From positions 1-30,590 of the forward strand of contig JANOFM010000161.1 in NCBI GenBank assembly GCA_031413635.1: a stretch of DNA of 30,590 nucleotides, given 5' to 3'. Source of the stretch: SZUA-430 sp031413635 (GTDB lineage Bacteria > Pseudomonadota > Alphaproteobacteria > Micropepsales > Micropepsaceae). Numbering within the stretch: position 1 is the stretch's first letter; the number at the start of each line of letters is the position of its first letter. A program made the position numbers and the translations under genes. Shown one piece after another: positions 13,953 through 22,470 of this stretch. The notes beneath the pieces were generated by a model, which was not told the DNA's origin, did not search any database, and saw only the letters and a program-made list of their open reading frames with translations.

Positions 13953-15037
13953 CGACGCTCGCCGCGCATATCAAAGGGCTGATCCGCGCCGACGGTCCGA
14001 TTTCGGTCGCCGAATTCATGCGCATCGTGCTGACGGGCCGCGCCGACAGTTATTACATGCGCGGCGAGGCGTTCGGCGCGGCGGGCGACTTCGTGACCGC
14101 TCCCGAGATTTCTCAAGTCTTCGGCGAACTGATCGGACTTTGGTGTGTCGATGTTTGGCGCCAGCTGGGAGAGCCCAAGCGATTCTCCCTGATCGAATTG
14201 GGCCCGGGCCGCGGGACGTTGATGAAGGACGTGCTGAGGGCCGCGCGCGTTGCGCCCGATTTTCTGCGCGCGGCGTCGATCGTGCTTGTCGAGGTTAGCC
14301 CGGTGTTGCGGCGGCATCAACAAGAGGTGCTGCAGGGCGCACCCGTCGGATGGCTTGACCGGTTCGAAGATGTCCAGGTGGACGCGGGGCCAGTGATTGT
14401 CGTTGCCAACGAGTTCTTCGACGCTTTGCCGATCCGGCAATTGGTGCGCCTCGATGGGCGGTGGACGGAGCGTTGTGTCGGTCTCGATGGCGTGGGCAAT
14501 TTGGTCTTTGGCGCGGCGCCCGATGCGATCGATGCTGCGCTGGTGCCGGAGCAATTGCGCGAGGCGGCAAACGGATCGGTTGTCGAACTCGCGCCGGCGC
14601 GGTCTGCCGTGGCGCATCTTATCGGCGAACGGATTCGAGATGCGAGCGGCGTGGCCCTGGCGATCGACTATGGCTACGCGGGACCCACGGCGGGCGACTC
14701 GCTGCAGGCGGTCAAACGCCATGCCTACGCCGATGTGTTGGAGGAGCCGGGGGCGGCGGATGTCACTTCTCATGTTGATTTTAGCGCGCTGGGCGAGGCA
14801 TTTGCCGGGGGCGGTGCCGTGGTCGCGCCGCTGGTGGATCAAGGCACGTTTTTGTCGCGCCTCGGTGCGGAAGCTCGCGTTGCGGCGTTGAAACAGTCAG
14901 CGAAGGCGTTGCAAGCCCTGCAGCTTGATTTGGCCCATCAGAGGTTGACCGGCGCGCAGGCCATGGGCAGCTTGTTCAAAGTGCTTTGCGCTTATGCACC
15001 GGCGACGCTTCGGCCGGCGGGATTTCCGAGCGAATGA
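13949..15037 (+). CDS. MidA/NDUFAF7-type SAM-dependent methyltransferase
   Basis: 362 residues, COG1565 family. The mitochondrial homologue NDUFAF7 methylates an arginine of a complex I subunit during assembly. Here a role in respiratory NADH dehydrogenase assembly is inferred from the family. Landmarks are GPISVAEFMRIVL, GDFVTAPEISQVFGELIG (47-64), the SAM-binding ELGPGRGTLMKDVLR (83-97), ANEFFDALPIRQ, and DYGYAGPTAGDSLQAVKRH. The length is usual. The frame extends upstream through lgt in the wrong frame; the ATG overlapping the lgt stop is the right start. Its own stop overlaps pgeF by ATGA. Confidence 0.92.
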   Translation: MTTLAAHIKGLIRADGPISVAEFMRIVLTGRADSYYMRGEAFGAAGDFVTAPEISQVFGELIGLWCVDVWRQLGEPKRFSLIELGPGRGTLMKDVLRAARVAPDFLRAASIVLVEVSPVLRRHQQEVLQGAPVGWLDRFEDVQVDAGPVIVVANEFFDALPIRQLVRLDGRWTERCVGLDGVGNLVFGAAPDAIDAALVPEQLREAANGSVVELAPARSAVAHLIGERIRDASGVALAIDYGYAGPTAGDSLQAVKRHAYADVLEEPGAADVTSHVDFSALGEAFAGGGAVVAPLVDQGTFLSRLGAEARVAALKQSAKALQALQLDLAHQRLTGAQAMGSLFKVLCAYAPATLRPAGFPSE

Positions 15038-15807
15038 ATCCAGTCACTGCATCCAATCTGTCGGGTGTCGCGGGCGTCGCGCACGGGTTCTTCGGACGTC
15101 AAGGCGGCGTGTCGGAGGGAATCTATGCATCGCTCAATTGCGGCTACGGGTCGAACGACGATGAAGCTTGCGTGCGCGAAAACCGCGCGCGCGTGGCAAG
15201 TTGCATGGGTACGCAGGACGATCACCTGATCACCGTCTATCAAGTTCACAGCGCGGATGTTGCGACTGTCGGGGCGCCTTGGCCGCGCAGCGATGCGCCG
15301 CACGCCGACGCGATGGTGACAAGGGTCAAGGGCATCGCGCTTGGCGTGCTGGCCGCCGATTGCGTACCGGTGTTGTTTGCCGACGGGAAGGCTGGGGTCA
15401 TCGGCTGCGCACATGCAGGATGGAAAGGCGCGCTTGGCGGGGTGACCGATGCGACCGTACGTGCGATGGAGACGCTGGGAGCCGAGCGGTCGCGCATCCG
15501 TGCCGCGATCGGACCGTGCATCGGTCAGGCCTCATACGAAGTCGGCGCCGAGTTTGTGGCGCGCTTTGTCGATGAGACGGGTTTGAATCGAGACTTTTTC
15601 CGCTCATCGGGGCGCGCGGGGCATTCATTGTTCGATCTTCCAGGTTATGTCGCGGCACGGTTGCGCGCGACCGGCGTGAACGACATCGCGCGAACGAATA
15701 TGTGCACTTACGAGCACGCCGAGAGTTATTTTTCATTTCGCCGCACGACGCACCGGGGTGAAGCAGATTACGGCCGCAATCTTTCGGCCATTATGCTCGA
15801 ACCATGA
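15034..15807 (+). CDS. pgeF: Peptidoglycan editing factor PgeF (YfiH, laccase-domain)
   Basis: 257 residues. PgeF removes L-Ser-containing muropeptide precursors so that peptidoglycan keeps L-Ala; related proteins were first described as polyphenol oxidases. The family blocks are HGFFGRQGGVSEGIYASLN, YQVHSADV (His72), AADCVPVLFAD (Cys110) and GCAHAGWKGALGG (His127), the His-Cys-His metal or active site. IGPCIGQASYEVG and the end YFSFRRTTHRGEADYGRNLS also match. The frame is open 16 codons further upstream, but ATG 15034 overlaps the preceding stop and gives the usual length. Coupled on both sides by ATGA. Confidence 0.95.
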   Translation: MNPVTASNLSGVAGVAHGFFGRQGGVSEGIYASLNCGYGSNDDEACVRENRARVASCMGTQDDHLITVYQVHSADVATVGAPWPRSDAPHADAMVTRVKGIALGVLAADCVPVLFADGKAGVIGCAHAGWKGALGGVTDATVRAMETLGAERSRIRAAIGPCIGQASYEVGAEFVARFVDETGLNRDFFRSSGRAGHSLFDLPGYVAARLRATGVNDIARTNMCTYEHAESYFSFRRTTHRGEADYGRNLSAIMLEP

Positions 15808-16715
15808 CTCGATACCTTGCACTGTTCGTATTGACGTTTGTTGCGCTAGGGTGTGCCGGCTGCGCGGCGCTGACCGAACCGTTCGGCGTGCAGGATCCGT
15901 TTGCGATCCCGAAGCCGTTTCAAGGCGTCGAGCGCAACGACACCATGTTGACGCAAGCGGCCGCGGTGCCGGCCGTCGTTGTCACAATACCCGCGGGGCT
16001 CGACGATACGACGGCCGCGGCGCTGCGAGATCGCGTCGTGACGGCCGCGCAAGCGCGGGATGTACCCGCGATGGCTGGGCCGGTCGTGAGGGCTTGGGTA
16101 CTTGAGGGCCGCACGGCGCGGATTGTCGCGAACAACCAAGCCGGCAGCGAACGCCTCGTCATTTTCTGGTTGTTGGTCGACGATCAAGCGGTCGAGCGCG
16201 CGCGGTTCTCGGTAGCAACCAATGGCAGCGGCACCAGTCTCTCCGACATCGAGGTCGCCGATTTGGCAATGCAAACGGCATCGCAGCTCGACACGGCATT
16301 GATGCGTCCCGAGACGCAGGTGATGCAACAAGCGCAAACGGTCGAGCGGGCAAAAGTCTGGGTCGGCCAGATTCGCGGCGCGCCGGGCGACGGCAACCAG
16401 GCTCTAGCGCGGGCCCTCACCGCCGTTCTGCCGTTGAAGGGCGTTCGGATCGAGAGCGACAAGTCCAAGGTGCAATGGCGAATCGAGGGTCTGGTCAAAG
16501 TGGCACGGTCGTCCGCCACTCAGGAGGTGGTGACACTGACGTGGCGCGTGTTCGACGCGAAAGGCGCCGAGGCCGGCAAGATCGAACAGGAAAACGCGGT
16601 GCCCCGCGGCCGCTTGAACAAATCGTGGGCGGAAATCGCGGGCTTTGCCGCCGAAGCCGCGGCGGAAGGTATCGCGCAACTTATTCAACAGCTTAGCGCA
16701 GCCAAGCCCGTCTAA
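15804..16715 (+). CDS. Putative lipoprotein of unknown function
   Basis: 303 residues. The N-terminus MTRYLALFVLTFVALGCAGC has a hydrophobic core and two candidate lipidation cysteines (17 and 20), so it is probably exported and lipid-modified. The mature part has two similar halves in outline: VVVTIPAGLDDTTAAALRDR with its strands, and later GNQALARALTAVLPLKGVRI followed by the strand-rich KVQWRIEGLVKVA and VVTLTWRVFDAKG. I do not recognise a named family. It overlaps pgeF by ATGA and closes the lgt-led operon. In related genomes a hypothetical protein also sits between pgeF and prs, as I recall. Confidence 0.8.
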   Translation: MTRYLALFVLTFVALGCAGCAALTEPFGVQDPFAIPKPFQGVERNDTMLTQAAAVPAVVVTIPAGLDDTTAAALRDRVVTAAQARDVPAMAGPVVRAWVLEGRTARIVANNQAGSERLVIFWLLVDDQAVERARFSVATNGSGTSLSDIEVADLAMQTASQLDTALMRPETQVMQQAQTVERAKVWVGQIRGAPGDGNQALARALTAVLPLKGVRIESDKSKVQWRIEGLVKVARSSATQEVVTLTWRVFDAKGAEAGKIEQENAVPRGRLNKSWAEIAGFAAEAAAEGIAQLIQQLSAAKPV

Positions 16716-16718
16716 GCA

Positions 16719-16730
16719 GCGTTGCAACGC
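16719..16730. repeat. 12-bp perfect palindrome upstream of prs
   Basis: GCGTTGCAACGC is its own reverse complement. It lies just after the lipoprotein stop and 101 bases before the prs start, so it could be a weak operator or chance. No T run follows. Confidence 0.3.
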
Positions 16731-16831
16731 GGGGATGGCGTTGCTACAAGCCGCGCGTTCTTTGGAAAGCTTCTGTTCGCCGTTTGTGCGCGCGATCCGC
16801 GCATCCAATCTTGGTCGGGACCCATAGCGCC

Positions 16832-17764
16832 ATGAAACTGCTTGCCGGCAACAGCAATCATCCACTCGCCAATCAAATCGGCGAGTATCTCAAGGTGCCC
16901 CTGACAAAGGCCATCGTGCGGCGCTTCGCCGACATGGAGGTCTTCGTCGAAATCCAGGAGAACGTGCGCGGCGAGGATGTGTTCGTCATTCAGTCGACGT
17001 CCTATCCGGCCAACGATCATTTGATGGAGCTGCTGATCTGCATCGACGCGCTGCGCCGGTCGTCGGCCAAGCGGATCACGGCCGTCATTCCGTATTTCGG
17101 CTACGCGCGCCAGGACCGCAAGCCTGGGCCGCGCACGCCGATTTCGGCCAAGCTGATCGCAAACATTATTACGCAGGCGGGGGCGGGCCGTGTGTTGACG
17201 CTCGATCTTCATGCCGGACAGATTCAGGGCTTCTTCGATATTCCGACCGACAATCTGATCGCCGCGCCGATTTTCGAGACCGACATTAAGCATCAGTTCG
17301 ACGGCGAACGGTTGATGGTCGTGTCGCCCGACGTCGGCGGCGTGGTGCGCGCGCGGGCCTTGGCGCGGCGGATCGATGCGGATCTCGCGATCGTCGACAA
17401 ACGGCGGGAGCGGGCGGGCGATTCGGAAGTGATGAACATCATCGGCGATGTCTCGGGCCGGGTGTGCATCATGATCGACGACATCGTCGATAGCGCCGGT
17501 ACTTTGTGCAACGCGGCCGAGGCGTTGATGAACAAGGGTGCGAAGGAAACCTACGGCTACATCACGCACGGCGTGTTGTCGGGCGGGGCGGTGGCGCGGG
17601 TGCGGGGATCGGCGCTGAAGGCGCTTGCCATCACGGATTCAATTGCGCCGTCCGAGGCGGTCAAATCTTGCCCCAATATCCGCATCCTGCCGACGGCAAA
17701 GCTGCTCGGCGAAGCCATACGCCGGATTGCGGAGGAACGCTCGGTTTCGAGCCTTTTCGACTGA
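16832..17764 (+). CDS. prs: Ribose-phosphate pyrophosphokinase
   Basis: 310 residues. Prs makes PRPP from ribose 5-phosphate and ATP for purine, pyrimidine, histidine, tryptophan and NAD synthesis. The start MKLLAGNSNHPLANQIGEYL is typical. Other blocks are RRFADMEVFVEIQENVRGED, QSTSYPANDHLMELL, the catalytic loop YFGYARQDRKPGPRTPISAK, LDLHAGQIQGFFDIPTDNL, and the PRPP loop MIDDIVDSAGTLCNAAEAL. The frame is open 16 codons upstream, but homologues begin here. A 116-bp gap separates it from the preceding lipoprotein, room for its own promoter. Confidence 0.96.
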   Translation: MKLLAGNSNHPLANQIGEYLKVPLTKAIVRRFADMEVFVEIQENVRGEDVFVIQSTSYPANDHLMELLICIDALRRSSAKRITAVIPYFGYARQDRKPGPRTPISAKLIANIITQAGAGRVLTLDLHAGQIQGFFDIPTDNLIAAPIFETDIKHQFDGERLMVVSPDVGGVVRARALARRIDADLAIVDKRRERAGDSEVMNIIGDVSGRVCIMIDDIVDSAGTLCNAAEALMNKGAKETYGYITHGVLSGGAVARVRGSALKALAITDSIAPSEAVKSCPNIRILPTAKLLGEAIRRIAEERSVSSLFD

Positions 17765-17876
17765 TATCGGTCGCGGATTTGCTATTCTCCGGGGCTTTGG
17801 CTACATCCCCGCCTCTTCCGATCGGCGGAATGAACAAGATAAGGGGCAATTCCGCTCCTGAAAGGGTTCAGGGACC

Positions 17877-18659
17877 ATGACTGACCACGCTACAATTCCA
17901 GCCAAATCGCGAGCTGCTGGAGGAACGGGACCGGCCCGCGCGGCGCGCCGCGAAGGCAATATTCCCGGCATCGTCTATGGCGGCGGTATCGATCCAAAGC
18001 CGATTTCGATCGCGCTACGCGACATGTACAAGCATCACCAAACCGGACGCTTTACTTCGACACTGTTCACGCTCGACCTCGAGGGCGAGAAGATCCGCGT
18101 CATCCCGCGCGAGGTGCAGATTGATCCGGTGACCGAAACGCCGATCCACGCCGACTTTCAACGACTTGTCGCTGGTGCGCGTCTGCGTCTGTACATCCCC
18201 GTCCATTTCAACAATCACGGCGACTCGCCGGGTCTAAAGCGCGGCGGCGTGTTGAATATCGTGCGCCACGAGATTGAATTCTTCTGTCCGTCCGAACGTA
18301 TCCCGCAATTCATCGAGGCCGATTTGGCCGGCATGGATATCGGCGACAGCCTGCACATTTCGAAGATCAAGCTGCCTGAGGGCATTGTGCCTGTGATCCG
18401 CAGCCGCGACTTCACCGTTGCGACCGTCGCCGCGCCGTCGGCGTTCGCCGAGGTCGAGACGAAACCGACTGCCGCCGCCGAGGGCGATGCCGCTGCCGCG
18501 GCCGCCCCTGGCGCGGCCGGCGCTGCGCCCGCAGCAGGTGCCGCGCCTGCCGCCGGCGGGAAAGCTCCCGCCGCAGGAGCGAAAGCCCCTGCCGCCGGTG
18601 CGAAAGCTCCGGCCGCCGGCGCCAAGGCGCCCGCAGGCGGAGGCAAGGACAAGAAGTAA
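17877..18659 (+). CDS. rplY: Large ribosomal subunit protein bL25 (Ctc form)
   Basis: 260 residues. bL25 binds 5S rRNA. The N-terminal domain is clear: ARAARREGNIPGIVYGGG, then DMYKHHQTGRFTSTLFTLDL and REVQIDPVTETPIHADFQRL. The TL5/Ctc C-terminal beta domain follows, with IPVHFNNHGDSPGLKRGGVL, ADLAGMDIGDSLHISKI and RDFTVATVAAPSA. From about residue 195 a tail of nearly pure Ala, Pro, Gly and Lys begins. It includes repeats of KAPAAGA and ends KDKK; it should be disordered and basic at the end. The gene sits between prs and pth, the usual place in this group. Confidence 0.95.
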   Translation: MTDHATIPAKSRAAGGTGPARAARREGNIPGIVYGGGIDPKPISIALRDMYKHHQTGRFTSTLFTLDLEGEKIRVIPREVQIDPVTETPIHADFQRLVAGARLRLYIPVHFNNHGDSPGLKRGGVLNIVRHEIEFFCPSERIPQFIEADLAGMDIGDSLHISKIKLPEGIVPVIRSRDFTVATVAAPSAFAEVETKPTAAAEGDAAAAAAPGAAGAAPAAGAAPAAGGKAPAAGAKAPAAGAKAPAAGAKAPAGGGKDKK

Positions 18660-18764
18660 GAAGGCACGCGCCTTTTCATTCACGCAATTGCGGTCGCCAG
18701 GCGTTGCTTGGCGGCCGTTCGCGCTCTTGAGAGGCCGCAACGCCGAAACGCGAAAGTGCGATCG

Positions 18765-19388
18765 ATGCTGCTCATCGTCGGGCTCGGCAATCCGGGCGAG
18801 ACCTACCGGAACCACCGGCACAATATCGGATTCATGGCGGCCGATGCGATTGCGGAGGCGCATGACTTCGGACCGCCGCGCGCGCGCTTTCGTGGAATGG
18901 CGCGCGAGGGCGTGTTGAAGGGTCGCGACGGCGCGGAGAAAACGATGATCTTGAAGCCCACGACCTTCATGAACGACAGCGGCACGGCGGTGCAGGAAGC
19001 GGCCGCGTTTCACAAAGTGCCGTTGGAGCGCATCGTGGTGATCTACGACGAACTCGATCTGGCCGCGGGCAAGGTGCGCGCCAAGCGTGGCGGCGGCAAT
19101 GCGGGGCACAATGGCTTGCGTTCGATCTCGGCCCATGTCGGCAACGACTATGTGCGCGTGCGGCTCGGCATCGGGCATCCGGGCGAGCGCGAGCGGGTGA
19201 CGGGCCACGTGCTCGGCAACTTCACCAAGGACGATCGGTCTTGGGTCGATCCGTTGCTGGATGCGATTGCGCAAGCCGCACCCTTCCTCGCCGACGGCGA
19301 CGAGGCCGGGTTTATGAACAATGTGACGCTGATGACGACGCCGAAAAAAGAACCGAAGCCGAAGCCGCCTGACAAACGCGAGGACTAG
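18765..19388 (+). CDS. pth: Peptidyl-tRNA hydrolase
   Basis: 207 residues. Pth frees tRNA from peptidyl-tRNAs dropped by ribosomes. Motifs are the opening MLLIVGLGNPGETYRNHRHN, which includes Asn9 and the catalytic His19, then IGF; MILKPTTFMNDSG; VIYDELDLAAGKVR; KRGGGNAGHNGLRSI; and VRLGIGHPGERERV. The tail is Lys/Pro-rich (KKEPKPKPPDKRED). The frame is open 19 codons upstream to a TTG; ATG 18765 is where the family begins, though its ribosome binding site is weak. ychF starts six bases after the stop, so the two are co-transcribed. Confidence 0.95.
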   Translation: MLLIVGLGNPGETYRNHRHNIGFMAADAIAEAHDFGPPRARFRGMAREGVLKGRDGAEKTMILKPTTFMNDSGTAVQEAAAFHKVPLERIVVIYDELDLAAGKVRAKRGGGNAGHNGLRSISAHVGNDYVRVRLGIGHPGERERVTGHVLGNFTKDDRSWVDPLLDAIAQAAPFLADGDEAGFMNNVTLMTTPKKEPKPKPPDKRED

Positions 19389-19394
19389 ACTTTC

Positions 19395-20492
19395 ATGGGA
19401 TTCAAATGCGGCATCGTCGGTTTACCCAATGTGGGCAAGTCGACATTGTTCAACGCGCTGACGCAGACGGCGGCGGCGCAGGCGGCGAATTATCCGTTCT
19501 GCACGATCGAGCCCAATGTGGGCGAGGTGGCGGTGCCGGACCCCAGGCTCGATACGCTCGCCAAGATCGGCAAGTCGGCGCAGATCATTCCGACACGGTT
19601 GACGTTCGTCGACATCGCGGGCCTGGTGCGCGGCGCGTCGAAGGGCGAGGGGCTGGGCAATCAGTTTCTGTCGCATATCCGCGAGGTCGATGCGGTGGCC
19701 TATGTGCTGCGCTGTTTCGAGGACGGCGACGTGACGCATGTCGAAAACCGTATCGATCCGTTCGCGGATGCGGAAACGGTCGAAACCGAACTGATGCTGG
19801 CCGATCTCGACAGTCTCGAACGTCGCGTCACCGCAGCCGAGAAAAAGGCGAAGCAGGGCGACAAAGAGTCGAAGATTCAGGCAGACGTGATGTCCGCGGC
19901 GTTGGTGTTGTTGCGCGAGGGAAAGCCCGCGCGCTTTACGAAAGTCAGCGACGAGCAGCGTCCGGTGTTCGCGCAATTGGGCCTGTTGACCGCCAAGCCC
20001 GTCGTCTACGTCGCCAATGTCGAGGAGGGCGCGGCGGCGACCGGCAACGCGCATTCCAAACGCGTGGAGGAACGAGCCAAGGCCGAGGGGGCAGCGTTCG
20101 TCGTGATTTCAGCCAAGATCGAAGCGGAGATCGCGCAATTGGCTTCGGCCGAGCGCGACGAGTTTTTGTCGACGCTGGGTCTTGAAGAGCCGGGTTTGAA
20201 CCGGCTGATCCGCGCCGGCTATGGGCTGCTCAATCTGATCACGTTCTTCACCATCGGCCCGAAGGAAGCCCGCGCGTGGACCGTGCACAAAGGCGAACGC
20301 GCGCCGCAGGCGGCCGGCGTCATTCACACCGATTTCGAGAAGGGCTTCATTCGCGCCGAGACCATCGCCTACAACGACTACGTCGCGAACAACGGCGAAG
20401 CGGGCGCACGCGATGCGGGAAAGCTGAGGCTGGAAGGCAAGGAATATGTGGTCCAGGACGGCGACGTCATGCATTTCAGGTTCAATACCTGA
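19395..20492 (+). CDS. ychF: Redox-regulated ATPase YchF (Obg-like)
   Basis: 365 residues. YchF is a P-loop ATPase of the Obg group that binds ribosomes and is linked to the oxidative stress response. The P loop is GLPNVGKSTLFNALTQ (9-24). Switch regions include YPFCTIEPNVGEV, and the G3 motif is DIAGLVRGASKGEGLGNQFL. The G4 position reads NVEE in place of NKxD, the change that gives ATP over GTP specificity in this family. A coiled-coil insert (LEERVTAAEKKAKQGDKES-like, here LERRVTAAEKKAKQ) and the C-terminal TGS domain (FFTIGPKEARAWTV, HTDFEKGFIRAE, QDGDVMHFRFN) are present. Full length. Confidence 0.97.
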   Translation: MGFKCGIVGLPNVGKSTLFNALTQTAAAQAANYPFCTIEPNVGEVAVPDPRLDTLAKIGKSAQIIPTRLTFVDIAGLVRGASKGEGLGNQFLSHIREVDAVAYVLRCFEDGDVTHVENRIDPFADAETVETELMLADLDSLERRVTAAEKKAKQGDKESKIQADVMSAALVLLREGKPARFTKVSDEQRPVFAQLGLLTAKPVVYVANVEEGAAATGNAHSKRVEERAKAEGAAFVVISAKIEAEIAQLASAERDEFLSTLGLEEPGLNRLIRAGYGLLNLITFFTIGPKEARAWTVHKGERAPQAAGVIHTDFEKGFIRAETIAYNDYVANNGEAGARDAGKLRLEGKEYVVQDGDVMHFRFNT

Positions 20493-20574
20493 GGGCGGTT
20501 TACCGTCTGCGATGCGGCGTTTGATTCATTGATGCGCCTCGGTCAATAATGCGGCCGAGGGGAGCTTGCCGCGT

Positions 20575-21588
20575 ATGACCGTCCTGCCTGCGTGCGCCAA
20601 TTGCGGCACGGCATTGAACGGACCTTACTGCTCGAATTGCGGGCAGAAGGCGTCCGATACGCATCGCCCGTTCTGGTGGATTTTCGGTGAGTTTCTGGAT
20701 TCCGTCTTCGGCTACGACTCGCGCACGTTTCGCACGCTTTGGCTGCTATTCGCCGAGCCCGGCGAGTTTACCCGCCGCTATAACGCCGGGCAGCGCGCGT
20801 CGTTGTTGCCGCCGTTCCGCCTGTTCGTGATTGCGACGCTGGTGTTTTTCCTGACTTTGCAGGTGACGGGGCTGGCCATCGTGGCGTTCAAGACGAGCAC
20901 CGTCTCGATCGAATCTCTGCCGCCGGAGGCCGTCGAAGCGATCAAGAAGAAAAAATCGAACGCCCAGGTGACATTTCAGGACGACAAGAAAATCAGCACC
21001 GTCAGCATGGAGCTTTTCGTTCCGGCGGAAGCCGTCGAGCGGGTCACGTTGACCCAGGATCAGAAGCGTAGGATCGCCGAGGCCGGCGATGGCATCAAGA
21101 TCGACGCCAAGGGAGCGGATCAGAACGAAAAGGACTGGTTGCGCTGGATCGAGACCAAGGGCAAGCGGATCGGCGAGGGTTACGAACACGCGCTGGCCGA
21201 TCCGATCAAGCTGAACGGCCCGCTCAATGTTTGGCTGCCGCGGTTGATGTTGGTGCTGGTGCCGATTTTCGCGCTGCTGCTTGCCGTCATGCATTGGCGG
21301 CCGAGGGTCTATCTATTCGAGCACCTCGTGTTTTCGATCCATATTCACACCGTGGTGTTCGTGGTGCTTTCGCTGGTGGCGGCGGCGGCCGCGTTCTTGG
21401 GCCATTCGGAGTTTTTGTGGGCGGTATGGATGATTCTCGCCCTCTATCTGTGGATGGCGATGTACCGGGTTTACGCGCGCAGCTGGTGGCTGACGTCGAT
21501 GAAATTCATCGCGTTGCTGTTGGTTTATTCCGTCGTCCTGATGGCGGGGCTCGGTACGATTTTCCTGATCGCGCTATCGGAGATCTAG
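20575..21588 (+). CDS. DUF3667-domain membrane protein
   Basis: 337 residues from ATG 20575 (a TTG nine bases earlier is less likely; GGGGAG lies 12 bases before the ATG). The N-terminus is a small zinc ribbon, CANCGTALNGPYCSNCGQ, as in DUF3667 proteins, followed by FWWIFGEFLDSVFGYDSR. Five membrane helices are visible: one at about 82-105, then one at about 220-235, and three more to the end. Between the first and second helices lies a charged soluble region of about 110 residues (EAIKKKKSNAQVTFQDDKK, then DWLRWIETKGKRIGEG). The function of the family is unknown. Confidence 0.85.
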   Translation: MTVLPACANCGTALNGPYCSNCGQKASDTHRPFWWIFGEFLDSVFGYDSRTFRTLWLLFAEPGEFTRRYNAGQRASLLPPFRLFVIATLVFFLTLQVTGLAIVAFKTSTVSIESLPPEAVEAIKKKKSNAQVTFQDDKKISTVSMELFVPAEAVERVTLTQDQKRRIAEAGDGIKIDAKGADQNEKDWLRWIETKGKRIGEGYEHALADPIKLNGPLNVWLPRLMLVLVPIFALLLAVMHWRPRVYLFEHLVFSIHIHTVVFVVLSLVAAAAAFLGHSEFLWAVWMILALYLWMAMYRVYARSWWLTSMKFIALLLVYSVVLMAGLGTIFLIALSEI

Positions 21589-21592
21589 TCCC

Positions 21593-22291
21593 TCATTTTG
21601 CTTCTTCGTTGAGCCAGCGATTGAAAAGCCCTGCGGCGACGCCGCCGATGAGCGGGGCAACCCAGAACAGCCACAATTGTTCCAAGGCCCAACCGCCGAC
21701 GAAGAAAGCGGGGCCGGTGCTGCGCGCGGGGTTGACCGAGGTGTTCGTCACCGGAATGCTGATCAAGTGGATCAAGGTGAGCGCGAGGCCGATTGCGATG
21801 GGGGCAAAGCCGGGCGCCGCCTTCTTTCCGGTCGCTCCCAGAATGATCAAAAGGAACATGAAGGTCAGCATCGCTTCGGCGACGAAGCCCGATGTCAGAC
21901 CGTAGCCGCCCGGCGAATGCGCGCCATAGCCGTTCGAGGCGAAACCGCCGGCAGGGTCGAAGCTGACCGCGGATGAGGCGATAACGTAGAGCAAACCCGC
22001 GCCGGAAATCGCACCAAGGACTTGGGAGGCCCAATAGGGCAAAATTTCTTTTGCCGGGAAGCGTCCGCCTGCCCACAGACCCGCGGTGACGGCGGGATTG
22101 AAATGTCCACCTGAAATCGGGCCGAAGGCATATGCGCCGGTCAACACCGTTAATCCGAAAGCGAACGACACGCCGAGCAATCCAATACCGATGTCCGGAA
22201 CGCCGGCGGCGATGACGGCGCTGCCGCATCCTCCAAGCACAAGCCAAAAGGTCCCCACATATTCGGCGGCCATTCTGCGTCCGATATCCAT
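21593..22291 (-). CDS. aqpZ: Aquaporin Z
   Basis: 232 residues, six-helix water channel of the inner membrane. Both pore motifs are intact: GGHFNPAVTAG (NPA 65-67) and TNTSVNPARS (NPA 187-189, followed by Arg190). His175 in LIHLIS together with Arg190 gives the narrow selectivity filter of water channels rather than glycerol channels. The N-terminus is MDIGRRMAAEYVGTFWLV. A GGGA site precedes ATG 22291; the frame continues upstream but is non-coding there. It converges on the DUF3667 gene with only four bases between the stop codons. Confidence 0.95.
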   Translation of the reverse strand: MDIGRRMAAEYVGTFWLVLGGCGSAVIAAGVPDIGIGLLGVSFAFGLTVLTGAYAFGPISGGHFNPAVTAGLWAGGRFPAKEILPYWASQVLGAISGAGLLYVIASSAVSFDPAGGFASNGYGAHSPGGYGLTSGFVAEAMLTFMFLLIILGATGKKAAPGFAPIAIGLALTLIHLISIPVTNTSVNPARSTGPAFFVGGWALEQLWLFWVAPLIGGVAAGLFNRWLNEEAK

Positions 22292-22470
22292 GGCGTTTCC
22301 CTTTTTGGGCGCTTGATTCGCGCGCTGCGGGAAGTGTCGAGGAAGGGCGATCTCTAGGAAAGGTGGCGTGTCCGAGAAGACACAGCGTTCGTTCGAAAAT
22401 TCCTTCGGAATGGCGCGCGGCACGGGAAGATTTGCTATCGTGCGTCCGAGGCGGCTGGGGAGCGCCAAGT

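Noticed and set aside
18480..18650. Repeats at the end of rplY as a possible CRISPR or tandem-repeat element
   Set aside because: They are in-frame low-complexity Ala/Pro/Gly/Lys codons, without unique spacers.
22363..22470. GTG start 36 codons upstream for the TPR-like protein
   Set aside because: The added residues lack protein character and bury the signal peptide; TTG 22471 has a well-placed GGGGAG.
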